A stretch of DNA of 64,000 nt from Streptomyces antimycoticus (GCF_005405925.1 NZ_BJHV01000001.1:7998001-8062000); one strand, 5' to 3'. Numbered from the stretch's first letter, positions 26,081 through 34,455 are shown. The notes: generated by a model from the letters alone, not told the origin. A program made the numbers and translations.

Positions 26081-26913
26081 TCGCGACATCGGACGACCCC
26101 CGGATCCGACTGGCGCACCACTTCCTCGGTGCAGTCGAGATCGCACCGGACCCCGTGCTTCCGCCTCGGGTCGTGCGTGTGGTGAGCGGCGACGGGCGTC
26201 ACTTCGTCGCCAAGCAGCACGCAGAGCGAGACCGGTACGCAGGGGAACTCCACGCCTACCGGGCATGGGTCACCCACCTGACCCGCCACGCGCCGAAGCT
26301 GGTCGGCCGTGACGACGCCACCCGCACCCTGCTGCTGACCGCCCGCACAGGCGATCGGGCGGACACTGCGGCCCCGGGCTCACCGGAGGAGGAACTGGCC
26401 CACCACGAGGCTGGCCACGTCCTCGGCAAGCTCCACCGGGCCACCGCCATGCCCCAGGGCGGCGCCGCCGGCGCAGCGCTCGCCGAGCGCTTCCAGAGCT
26501 GGATCGACCGGGCCGTCCACGCCGACCTGATCGACACGGCCGAGGAGAACCTGCTGAAGCACCACGCGGCCATCCTGGGAAACAGCGGCATGGACAGTGC
26601 GGTCTGCCATCTCGACTACCAGCCGCGCAACTGGCTTATAGGCGACACCTTCGGTGTCTGCGACTTCGAGCACATGCGACACGACGCCCGTGTCCGCGAC
26701 TTCGCACGGCTCGAATTCCGACGCTGGCAAGCCGCGCCCCACCTCCGTACGGCTTTCTTCGACGGCTACGGGCGTCCGCTAAACGACACCGAACGGCGCC
26801 TCCTGGAGTCCTTCGGCGCCATCGAGGCGGCCACGGCCCTGGTCAAGGGCCATCAGGAGAACGACCCCACCCTCAGCGAGCACGGCAGAACCGTCCTGTC
26901 CCGGCTCACCTGA
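26077..26913 (+). CDS. APH-family phosphotransferase
   Basis: A 278-residue kinase-like protein with a nucleotide-lobe Lys in HFVAKQHAERDRYAGELHAY and Brenner-type catalytic loop VCHLDYQPRNWLIGDT (D and N conserved), then FGVCDFEHMRHDARVRDFAR (metal Asp). These match the APH/choline-kinase superfamily well. The start is GTG 26077 (GTGA overlap). It differs from the first phosphotransferase of the cluster by its intact catalytic loop. The likely role is phosphorylation of an intermediate or of the product as self-resistance. Confidence 0.83.
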   Translation: MIATSDDPRIRLAHHFLGAVEIAPDPVLPPRVVRVVSGDGRHFVAKQHAERDRYAGELHAYRAWVTHLTRHAPKLVGRDDATRTLLLTARTGDRADTAAPGSPEEELAHHEAGHVLGKLHRATAMPQGGAAGAALAERFQSWIDRAVHADLIDTAEENLLKHHAAILGNSGMDSAVCHLDYQPRNWLIGDTFGVCDFEHMRHDARVRDFARLEFRRWQAAPHLRTAFFDGYGRPLNDTERRLLESFGAIEAATALVKGHQENDPTLSEHGRTVLSRLT

Positions 26914-26948
26914 CCTTCCTCTTCGACGACACCTCTCTGGAGATCCCC

Positions 26949-27947
26949 GTGCCGCAGCACGAGCAGCCCCCGATCACCGCTGCCCCCCGTCGGGCCGTGG
27001 TGACCGGCTCCGCCGGATTCATCGGCTCCCACCTCGCACACGCCCTCGTCCAGGCCGGTACCACCGTGATCGGCGTGGATCGCCGAGACTCGTCCACCGA
27101 CCCCACGGCCGCCGCCAACCTCGCTGCGCTGCGGGGGCTCCCGGGATACCACCACGTCACGGCCGACCTCCTCCACTGCGCGATCGACCCTCTCCTGATC
27201 GAGGCGGACGCGGTCTTCCACCTCGCCGGAATCCCCGGCGTACGGCCCTCCTGGGGACCGCAGTTCGGCGACTACCTCGCGTCCAACGTGCTGGCCACCC
27301 ACCGAGTCCTTGAAGCCTGCACCCGCATCAGTGTCCCCCGACTGGTCGTCGCCTCCTCCTCCAGCGTCTACGGTCCGACCGACGGCGGCGCGAGCCTTGA
27401 GGCCGACCGTCCGAAACCCGCCTCCCCTTACGCCGTGACCAAACTGGCCGAGGAACAGCTCTGCCTCGCCTACGCCGAGCGCCCCATCGGCCCCAGCGTT
27501 GTCGCCCTGCGGTACTTCACCGTCTACGGGCCCCGGCAGCGCGCCGACATGTTCACCCACCGCGCCCTGCAGGCCGCCCTGACCGGACAGCCGCTGCGTC
27601 TGTACGGAGACGGCCACCAGCGACGCGACTTCACCTACATCGACGACGTGGTCGCCGCCACGATCGCCGCCGCCGTCGTGCCGACCGCCCAGGGTGCCAT
27701 CAACGTCGGCGGCGGATCGAACGCATCGCTGCTGGACGTGATCAACATCGCCACCAGCCTCACCGGCCGCGACATCCAGCTCCACCAGGACCACGCACGC
27801 AACGGTGACGTCCTCCTCACCCGGGCCGACCCCAGCCGCGCCCGAGAAGTCCTCGGCTGGCAGCCGCGAGTCGACCTCCACCGCGGGCTGCGCGCCCACA
27901 TGCAGGCGCTGGCCGCCCAGGTTCCGGATTACAGCCGGGCCGCGTAG
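26949..27947 (+). CDS. NAD-dependent nucleotide-sugar epimerase/dehydratase
   Basis: The 332-residue product has the extended-SDR glycine motif VVTGSAGFIGSHLAHAL (~16-32), the VFHLAGIPGVRPSWG region, catalytic SSSSVYG and YAVTKLAEE (Ser/Tyr-xxx-Lys), and RYFTVYGPRQRADMF with the sugar-nucleotide-binding C-terminus. It resembles UDP-glucose/UDP-glucuronate 4-epimerases. Start GTG 26949 after CTGGAG. It probably makes an NDP-sugar used by one of the two glycosyltransferases. Confidence 0.9.
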   Translation: MPQHEQPPITAAPRRAVVTGSAGFIGSHLAHALVQAGTTVIGVDRRDSSTDPTAAANLAALRGLPGYHHVTADLLHCAIDPLLIEADAVFHLAGIPGVRPSWGPQFGDYLASNVLATHRVLEACTRISVPRLVVASSSSVYGPTDGGASLEADRPKPASPYAVTKLAEEQLCLAYAERPIGPSVVALRYFTVYGPRQRADMFTHRALQAALTGQPLRLYGDGHQRRDFTYIDDVVAATIAAAVVPTAQGAINVGGGSNASLLDVINIATSLTGRDIQLHQDHARNGDVLLTRADPSRAREVLGWQPRVDLHRGLRAHMQALAAQVPDYSRAA

Positions 27948-27978
27948 CCCTACGGCTCGGAACCCGAGAGGAGTGGTA

Positions 27979-29100
27979 ATGGAAAGTCCCGAGCGAGCGC
28001 GGCTGGACGCCTTCTTCCGGCAGATCACCGCGCAGTTCCCCGCCGGCGAGACGATCACGACGCTGGTCATCACGCACCTGCTCCCGGAAAGACCGGCATT
28101 CCTGCGCGCTATGGCAGCGGTGTCCACGGTCGGCGCCGTACTGCCCAAGCCCCGGTCGATCCATCAGCCGACCCTCGACGCCGTCCGTCGCACCCTCCCG
28201 GTCCACGACCTGACCCGGGAGGGGTTCACCGACGAGACGCAGGCCCTGGACTACCTGGAGGCCACGGCCGGCGGCCGGGACGTCGTCCTGGTGGACATCG
28301 GTGGGTACTTCGCGGCGAGCCTCGACACCCTCGTGAGCAAGTTCTCCGGCCGCATCCTCGGCGTCGTCGAGGACACCGAGAACGGTCACCAGCGGTACGC
28401 GGCCCTCGACTCCCTGCCGTGCCCGGTCGTGTCCGTGGCCCGCTCCCCGCTCAAGGACTGCGAGGACCACCTCGTCGGCCGGTCGATCGTGTTCTCCACC
28501 GACGCCCTCGTCCGCGCCCGTGGGGACATCCTGACCAGCCGCAACGCCTGCGTCATCGGCTTCGGCAAGGTCGGCCGCGCCATCGCCCAGACCCTTCGCG
28601 CCCAGGACCTGCGCGTCACCGTGTACGACAGCGATCCGGTCAAGCGGGTGCAGGCGCACTCCCTCGGCTTCCGCACCAGCGCGTCCACCACCGAGGCCGT
28701 GCACGACGCGGAACTCGTCCTGTGCGCCACCGGCAATCTCGCCCTTCGGCACGGAGACTTCGCAGCGTTGCGCAACGGCGCGTACCTCGGCTCGGTGACC
28801 TCCTCCGAGGACGAACTCGAACTCGGCAGCCTCCACGACCTCTACGAGCGCAGCCCAGTCGAAGCCCAGTTGACGCGATACGAGGTCACCGGCCACTACT
28901 TCTACGTTCTCGCCGACGGGGGTGCCGTCAACTTCGTACACGGCGCCGCCGTCGGCGCGTACATCCACCTCGTCCAGGCCGAGATACTCGCCGCCACCGC
29001 CGCACTCAGCCACACCCGCTTCCAGCCCGGACTGCACGAGATGCCGGCGGCCGACCGCAACACCATCGCCAGAACCTGGCTCCGCCACTTCGAAAGGTGA
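27979..29100 (+). CDS. S-adenosylhomocysteine-hydrolase-like NAD-binding protein
   Basis: A 373-residue protein. The NAD domain reads NACVIGFGKVGRAIAQTLRA ... VTVYDSDPVKRVQAHSLGF, as in S-adenosylhomocysteine hydrolase (SAHH), followed by AELVLCATGNLALRHGDFAA and a C-terminal ADGGAVNFVHGAAVGAYIHL. The SAHH GHP substrate signature is replaced (AAVGAY) and the N-terminal catalytic half is divergent and short, so it is unlikely to hydrolyse SAH. It may use tightly bound NAD to oxidise a nucleoside or sugar hydroxyl, by analogy with SAHH chemistry; that is inference. Start ATG 27979 behind GAGAGGAG. Confidence 0.75.
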   Translation: MESPERARLDAFFRQITAQFPAGETITTLVITHLLPERPAFLRAMAAVSTVGAVLPKPRSIHQPTLDAVRRTLPVHDLTREGFTDETQALDYLEATAGGRDVVLVDIGGYFAASLDTLVSKFSGRILGVVEDTENGHQRYAALDSLPCPVVSVARSPLKDCEDHLVGRSIVFSTDALVRARGDILTSRNACVIGFGKVGRAIAQTLRAQDLRVTVYDSDPVKRVQAHSLGFRTSASTTEAVHDAELVLCATGNLALRHGDFAALRNGAYLGSVTSSEDELELGSLHDLYERSPVEAQLTRYEVTGHYFYVLADGGAVNFVHGAAVGAYIHLVQAEILAATAALSHTRFQPGLHEMPAADRNTIARTWLRHFER

Positions 29101-29105
29101 CCCCG

Positions 29106-29657
29106 ATGCCTCCCTCCGTCGACCACGTCCGCTCTGTCACCGAGGCGTACCTCGCCCGCCACCCGGAGGAACGCGATTCCCTCACCCTGCTGTTCGCCGC
29201 GCTCGTCGGCACGGACGCCCCCACGAGCCGCAAGACGTACCCCGCCCACGTGACCTGCAGCGCCATCCTCATCGACGGCGACCGGCGCGTACTGCACATC
29301 GTGCACAAGGCGTCCGGGAAACTGCTGGCGCCCGGCGGGCACAACGAACCGGCTGACCGGCACCTGCGCGACGCCGCCCTGCGCGAACTGCACGAGGAGG
29401 CCGGCATCCCGCCCAGCGCCGTCGTCCCCCTCTCCGGCTACGAGGACGTTCCCCTCGACATCGACGTGCACACCATCGACGCGAACCCCTCGAAGGACGA
29501 GCCGACCCACCACCACGTGGACTTCCGCTGGGCCTTCCACCTCGGCGCAGAGCACGCGGTGACGCTCCAAGAAGAGGAGGTCGACGGCTACGAATGGCGG
29601 CCGTTCCCGAGTGCCGCTTCACCCACCGTCCGCGCCAAGCTCGCCCTGCTCACCTGA
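29106..29657 (+). CDS. NUDIX hydrolase
   Basis: About 183 residues. The Nudix region is GGHNEPADRHLRDAALREL followed by HEEAGI; the REx2EE core is kept, while the first Glu of the box (GX5E) is not at its usual place. Upstream VTCSAILIDGDRRVLHIVHK is the standard beta-sheet entry, and HHVDFRWAFHLG follows. I chose ATG 29106, which has AAAGG about 8 bp upstream; GTG 29097 overlaps the previous stop and is the alternative. It probably cleaves a nucleoside diphosphate linkage within this pathway or cleans up an activated sugar. Confidence 0.86.
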   Translation: MPPSVDHVRSVTEAYLARHPEERDSLTLLFAALVGTDAPTSRKTYPAHVTCSAILIDGDRRVLHIVHKASGKLLAPGGHNEPADRHLRDAALRELHEEAGIPPSAVVPLSGYEDVPLDIDVHTIDANPSKDEPTHHHVDFRWAFHLGAEHAVTLQEEEVDGYEWRPFPSAASPTVRAKLALLT

Positions 29658-29692
29658 AGTACCCACTCCGACCCGACCACCAGGAGGACGCC

Positions 29693-30559
29693 GTGGCCGC
29701 CACCACAGCCCAGCCGACCGGCGCCAAACCGCGCCGGCACATCGCCGTCATACCCTGCCGCTGGGGTGCTTCGCGTTTCCCCGGCAAACCACTGGCCGTC
29801 CTCGGCGACAAGCCGCTGCTCTGGCATGTCCACCAGCGCTGTCTGGAGGCCAAACGTCTCGACGGAGCTGTCGTGGCGACCGACGACGAACGCATCGAAG
29901 CGGCGTGCCGTCGACTGGGCATCGAGTGCATCCGTACTGGAGAGCACCTCACCGGCACCGATCGCGTCGCGGAGGTCGCCGAGCGCCTGCCGGCCGAGGC
30001 GTACATCAACGTCCAGGGCGACGAGCCGTTCATCTCGCCGACCGCCATCGACGACATCTCCGAGGCCCTGGAGTACAAGCCGCCGGGCACGCTCGCCGTG
30101 AACGCATATGCCGAGCTGCACGACCCGGGCGCCGTCCTCGACCACAACGTCGTCAAGGTCGTTGTCTCGGCCCAGAGCAAGGCTCTCTTGTTCTCGCGCC
30201 AGCCCATCCCCTACCCCAAAGGCGACCGCCCGAAGTACCTGCGCCAACTGGGTCTTTACGGCTTCACCGGCCCAGCTCTCCAGCACTTCCTACAGCTCCA
30301 GCAGGGACCCCTGGAGCGCGCCGAGGGAGTGGAGATGCTGCGCTTCGTCGAGCATGGCCACGCCGTACACATGGTTCCGGTCTTGGACGACGGTGTAGCG
30401 GTAGACACCCCGGAGGATCTGACGCGAGCCGAGCGCCTCTTCAACCAGTACGGCGGAGCAGTCCTCACGCGTGGCGCCGCAGGGCGGTCGCCTGCCGACG
30501 AAGAAGGCGCCGTCACCTACAGCGGCGACGTAGAGGTCATCCGCTCCATGGTGCGATGA
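29693..30559 (+). CDS. KdsB-type CMP-sugar synthetase (3-deoxy-ulosonate cytidylyltransferase-like)
   Basis: A 288-residue protein. Signatures are IAVIPCRWGASRFPGKPLAV (CTP/P-loop), GAVVATDDERIEAACR, HLTGTDRVAEVAERL, YINVQGDEPFISP and GVAVDTPEDLTRAERL, all typical of KdsB. KdsB joins CMP to Kdo for lipopolysaccharide in Gram-negatives, which Streptomyces lack, so another acid sugar or phosphorylated substrate is expected. Start GTG 29693 behind CAGGAGG. It is the last gene of the plus-strand cluster; the next stretch holds an amidase remnant on the other strand. Confidence 0.9.
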   Translation: MAATTAQPTGAKPRRHIAVIPCRWGASRFPGKPLAVLGDKPLLWHVHQRCLEAKRLDGAVVATDDERIEAACRRLGIECIRTGEHLTGTDRVAEVAERLPAEAYINVQGDEPFISPTAIDDISEALEYKPPGTLAVNAYAELHDPGAVLDHNVVKVVVSAQSKALLFSRQPIPYPKGDRPKYLRQLGLYGFTGPALQHFLQLQQGPLERAEGVEMLRFVEHGHAVHMVPVLDDGVAVDTPEDLTRAERLFNQYGGAVLTRGAAGRSPADEEGAVTYSGDVEVIRSMVR

Positions 30560-30850
30560 CGCCCTCGGCCGTCCCTCTGAGCAGGGGTGCCAGGCGCTCG
30601 GCCAGCGCGAGCAAGCTCAAGCTTCGGTCCGCATGGGCCGGGCCTACGAGCTGCGCACCGATCGGGAGGCCCTCGGCGCTGCGCGCAAAAGGCATGACCA
30701 AGCTGGGCAGACCGACGTGGCTGGTGAGATTGGCCCAGCCGGTCTGGTCGAAGAAGCTCTGTTCGACGCCTTCGACCGTGAGAGAACGGCTTCCGGCTGG
30801 GCGGTGCACATTCGCACAGCCCTCGATCTCGCTGACCGGCTGTTGGAACG
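30537..30850 (-). pseudogene. C-terminal remnant of an amidase-family enzyme
   Basis: The minus strand encodes RSLTVEGVEQSFFDQTGWAN, then LTSHVGLPSLVMPFARSAEG and LPIGAQLVGPAHADRSLSLL, the C-terminal end of the amidase signature family (GatA-like, ~450 residues when complete). The N-terminal two thirds with the Ser-Ser-Lys catalytic residues are missing, and the upstream DNA is occupied by the methyltransferase promoter region. It is a truncated leftover marking a junction between the nucleoside-like cluster and the following operon. Confidence 0.7.
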
Positions 30851-30946
30851 GCATCATCGCCCGGCGCATGCCCCGTTGCTGAGAGTGCTCATTTGGGTAG
30901 TCTGGCAAGTCGGGGCAGGGCGATTCATCAGGGTTGGGAGGCGTCG

Positions 30947-31741
30947 GTGCGGCGTGACATGGGGGAGCACTACCAGAATCTCGCCAGCACGTATGACGAC
31001 AACTGGGCCTATAGTCCGGACTTCGTGCAGTGGATGTCCGGACAGATCGCCTCGACTCTACGGCTGTCGGCGAACGACCGCATGGCGGACATCGGCTGTG
31101 GCACGGGCCTGTTCGCCGGCGGTATAGCGGAGGCCCTACGCCCACGCCACCCGGTGCTGTGCGTGGACCCTTCGGCGGCGATGCTTGATCAGCTTCCCTC
31201 GTCCCCCGCTCTGTCACCGCTCCGCGCCTCGGCCGAGGAGATCGCGGACCAGACGGTGCCCCTGCCCTATGAACGGCTGGACGCGATGTGGCTGAAGGAA
31301 TCGGTGCACCACGTCACCGACCCTGCCACCACACTCACGGGCCTGGCCCGGCTGCTGGCGCCCGGCGGTCGGCTGCTGGTGGCGATGTTGCCGACCACGA
31401 TCGACTACCCGCTGTTCGCCGAGGCCCTCAAGCGGTACGAAGAGCTCCAGCCCGACCCGGCCGTCATCGCCCGGCACCTTGCCGATGCGGGGCTCCGGGC
31501 CGAGCTGACCTTCGTGGAGCATGAGCTGCGCCTGGACAGGGAGCGCTACTTGTCCATGGTCAGGTCCCGGTACATGTCCGTGCTGTCGACCTTCAGCGAT
31601 GGGGAGCTCGACGCCGGGATCGAGGAGATCCGGGCCCGCTATCCGGGACCGGAGTTCGTCTTCCCCGATCGATTCGCGTTCGTCCTCGGTGTCCGCGACG
31701 ACTCCACTGGCGCCACCGAATCCGACGGAGGTGCGCGGTGA
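30947..31741 (+). CDS. SAM-dependent methyltransferase, first gene of the HEPN-NACHT operon
   Basis: A 264-residue class I methyltransferase: motif I MADIGCGTGLFAGGIAEAL (~50), VLCVDPSAAMLDQL, LDAMWLKESVHHVTDPATTL and LARLLAPGGRLLVAMLPTT. GTG at 30947 has GGGAGG 5 bp upstream; ATG at 30959 is the alternative. Its stop overlaps the GTG of the HEPN-NACHT gene (GTGA), so both are translated together. The substrate could be a small molecule, RNA or protein; nothing in the sequence decides. It opens a four-gene operon. Confidence 0.85.
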   Translation: MRRDMGEHYQNLASTYDDNWAYSPDFVQWMSGQIASTLRLSANDRMADIGCGTGLFAGGIAEALRPRHPVLCVDPSAAMLDQLPSSPALSPLRASAEEIADQTVPLPYERLDAMWLKESVHHVTDPATTLTGLARLLAPGGRLLVAMLPTTIDYPLFAEALKRYEELQPDPAVIARHLADAGLRAELTFVEHELRLDRERYLSMVRSRYMSVLSTFSDGELDAGIEEIRARYPGPEFVFPDRFAFVLGVRDDSTGATESDGGAR

Positions 31742-34455
31742 GCGCTCCGGTGGACGAGCGGCTACGCCGGTTACGGCACGAGCTGGACGATCACGCCCGG
31801 GTCGCGGAGCACCTCGGGATCGATCTGGAGCGGCCCTTACGGTCGCTGGACGACGGCTATCCGGAGAACGCCATCGCCCTGGTCGGCAAGATCACCGAGA
31901 AGCTGCTCAAGCAGCTGTGGCGCCACCATGAGGTGGCCGGCGACCCGTCCGGCCGCATGCTCAGCGAGCTGATCAAAGGCTGCCGCCCGCACATCCGCAG
32001 CACCACAGTCCTCGATGCGCTGACCGACATCCAGCGCCTGCGCAACCGCTCCACCCACGACGGCTACGAGATCGCCGAAGAAGACGGCCTGCTCGCCGTG
32101 CGCCGCCTGGTCGATGTGCTCGCCTGGTTCACCAGCACTGCCAGTCCCGCCCTGACCGGGAACGACCCGCGGATGCAACCTGAAGTCGCGCGCCGCGTGG
32201 AGTTCCTCGCGGGCCTCTACCTGACGCTGGGCTACCGGGTCTCCAAGCGCTTCGTTCTCTCCACCGAGACGGTCTACCAGCTGTTCTGCCGCGAATCCGG
32301 CGTGCGCCTGGAGTACGTGGAACTTCTGCTGTCCAAGGATGCCGCCGAGCTGCGCAACGTGCTGGAGACCACCGGCGGGGAACTGCTGAAGACCCGGCTG
32401 CCCAAGCTCACCCGGTTCGTCATCCTCGACGACGCGGTGGAACAGCTCCACCCTCTGCTGGGGCACGATTACCGGATCGTGGGCTACGAAGGCTTCATCG
32501 ACACCGTCGTCGACCTTCAGGCTCACTTGGCCTCCTGCGCCACGGCCGCGCCGGAGATGCCGCGCGAGCGTCGGCCCTTGCCCGGTGCCCTGCTCACCAC
32601 CGACCCGCACACCGGCGAATCCCGTATCACCGAGACGGAAGACGCCGAACAACTCCTGACCCGGCTCATGCAGGAGTCGGCCAACGTTCTGATCACCGGC
32701 AAGCCGGGAAGCGGCAAAAGCACCCTGCTGCGCGCCCTGGTCAACGACACCCCTGCTACGGCCCGCCGTTTCCGTTTCTACTTCGACCTCAGCCTGAAGC
32801 CCAAGGACGAGGCCTTCGCCGAATATGTGGCCCGCATGCTGGCACCCTGCGTGCCGGGCGAACGCGCCCGTGCCTTCGACCTGTTCCTGTACCTGATCCG
32901 CTCCGGTTCGGCTCTCTGTGTTCTGGACGCCGTCGACGAGGCCGTGGACGAGCCCAGCCCCGAGGGGTTCCTGCGTTTGTTCGCGGACCTGGCCTCGGTG
33001 CTGTCGGCCGAGTCCTGCGTCGTGCTCAGCTCCCGGGTCTCCTTCCTGGCCGATTCCCCGCAGATCCGGCGCCTGCTCGACTGCTCCAGCGCGATATCCG
33101 AGCAACTGGTCGAGCAGATGTACGCCAACGGCGTGGATCCGCAGCGCGTCCCCCGCTTCAGCATGCTGCGCCTGACGGACACACCGGCCGACCGCGAGCC
33201 CGCCTCGGACACCGGCGCCGCCGTCCTGTCCACGCCGCTGGCACGACGCCTCCAGAACGCCCTGGACATTGCGGGGACCCCAACGGTCGCCGAGCTGATC
33301 GGCACCCACATCGACCACGCCCTCGCCGACGCCGGACTCGCCCACCTCGCCCCGGCCCTCGTTGATACGTGCGGCCGGGCCTTCCTGGAAGACCGCACCG
33401 TCTTCCCCCTGCTCGAACTGCACAACGCACTCGGACCGCAAGCCTTCGACGGCGGCCGGATCACTCCCGAGGACTTCCGCCTGATCCCGCTGTTCCGCCC
33501 CGCCGGCCCCCAGGCACTGGCCTTCATCCACTCCGCCTACCAGGAGCTGCTCGCCGCCCGCTACCTCAGCACCCCGGACGGCCGCGAACAGGCAGCCGAG
33601 CTGCCCGGAGCCCCCTACCTCACGGAACAAGTCCGCGCCTTCCTCGCCGCACACCCCACCGCCAACGCACACCCCGCACTAGCCGAGGACTGTGTGCTCC
33701 ACCCCGGGGTGTACCTCGTCGGCCCAGCCGAACGGCTGCTGCTGCGCCGCGTCCACCACCCGATCCGATTCGACCGCTACCCGGTCACCGTCGCCCGCTA
33801 CCGACCCTTCCTCCAGGCCCTGCGACCCGACGGAACCTCACCGTGGGACCACCCCGACCAGCCGCCCGGCACCACCCACGCGCCCTGGACCGAGCGGCTG
33901 CGCGCCCCGGACTACTACGACGACCCCCGCTTTGACGACCACCCGGCCATCTGCGTCAGTTGGTGGGCCGCGTACTCCTTCGCCGCTTTCGAAGGCAAGC
34001 GTCTGCCCACCTCCCTGGAATGGGAAGCCGCCGCCCGTGGAACCGACGGTCGCCTCTTCCCCTGGGGCGATACCCCCGACCTCGACGCGGTGAACTGCGC
34101 CGATACCTGGGCCGGCCGCCCCCTGGTCACCTACCAGGCATGCAAAGAAGAATTCGACCGCGGCGGCTTGGGCCACGCCTGGGTCACCCCGGTCGACGCC
34201 CGTCCCGCCAACCGTTCCCCCTACGGGATCGCCGACATGGTCGGCAACGTCTGGGAGTGGACCTCCACCAGCGTGGGCGATCCGGACGAGGCCGTCATCT
34301 GCGGTGGCGCCTTCGACAATCCTCTACGCGCTGTCCAGGCCAGTGCCAAGGGCCTGTTCCGCCGCTCCCGAGCCAGCAACGCCGTCGGATTCCGCTGCGT
34401 CACCGAGCTGTCTCCCACCATCGGTGACGACGTGAAGGAGGACCCGCAGCCATGA
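31738..34455 (+). CDS. HEPN-NACHT NTPase with C-terminal formylglycine-enzyme (C-type lectin) fold
   Basis: The product has 905 residues and three parts. An N-terminal helical domain (~1-140) carries RNRSTH at 102-107, the HEPN ribonuclease motif (R-N-x3-H). A NACHT ATPase follows, with Walker A GKPGSGKST (321-329) and Walker B LDAVDE (396-401). The C-terminus (~655-895) is a SUMF1/formylglycine-generating-enzyme fold (RLPTSLEWEAAARGTDGRLF, GNVWEWTSTS). The cysteine pair that does catalysis in Streptomyces formylglycine enzyme is absent (CGGAFDNPLRAVQASAKG), so this domain more likely senses a ligand. The layout effector-switch-sensor matches bacterial NLR-like defence proteins. Coupled by 4-bp overlaps on both sides. 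Confidence 0.85.
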   Translation: MSAPVDERLRRLRHELDDHARVAEHLGIDLERPLRSLDDGYPENAIALVGKITEKLLKQLWRHHEVAGDPSGRMLSELIKGCRPHIRSTTVLDALTDIQRLRNRSTHDGYEIAEEDGLLAVRRLVDVLAWFTSTASPALTGNDPRMQPEVARRVEFLAGLYLTLGYRVSKRFVLSTETVYQLFCRESGVRLEYVELLLSKDAAELRNVLETTGGELLKTRLPKLTRFVILDDAVEQLHPLLGHDYRIVGYEGFIDTVVDLQAHLASCATAAPEMPRERRPLPGALLTTDPHTGESRITETEDAEQLLTRLMQESANVLITGKPGSGKSTLLRALVNDTPATARRFRFYFDLSLKPKDEAFAEYVARMLAPCVPGERARAFDLFLYLIRSGSALCVLDAVDEAVDEPSPEGFLRLFADLASVLSAESCVVLSSRVSFLADSPQIRRLLDCSSAISEQLVEQMYANGVDPQRVPRFSMLRLTDTPADREPASDTGAAVLSTPLARRLQNALDIAGTPTVAELIGTHIDHALADAGLAHLAPALVDTCGRAFLEDRTVFPLLELHNALGPQAFDGGRITPEDFRLIPLFRPAGPQALAFIHSAYQELLAARYLSTPDGREQAAELPGAPYLTEQVRAFLAAHPTANAHPALAEDCVLHPGVYLVGPAERLLLRRVHHPIRFDRYPVTVARYRPFLQALRPDGTSPWDHPDQPPGTTHAPWTERLRAPDYYDDPRFDDHPAICVSWWAAYSFAAFEGKRLPTSLEWEAAARGTDGRLFPWGDTPDLDAVNCADTWAGRPLVTYQACKEEFDRGGLGHAWVTPVDARPANRSPYGIADMVGNVWEWTSTSVGDPDEAVICGGAFDNPLRAVQASAKGLFRRSRASNAVGFRCVTELSPTIGDDVKEDPQP

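Noticed and set aside
29693..30559. Lipopolysaccharide (Kdo) biosynthesis
   Set aside because: The organism is an actinomycete without an outer membrane and no other LPS gene is present; KdsB similarity defines chemistry, not pathway.
31837..33672. A 611-codon minus-strand frame across the HEPN-NACHT gene
   Set aside because: A shadow of a clearly coding plus-strand gene with intact HEPN and NACHT motifs; no ribosome-binding site or recognisable domain.
33700..34455. Sulfatase-activating (formylglycine-generating) activity for the C-terminal domain
   Set aside because: The active-site cysteine pair is missing and no sulfatase gene is nearby, so a sensor role is preferred.
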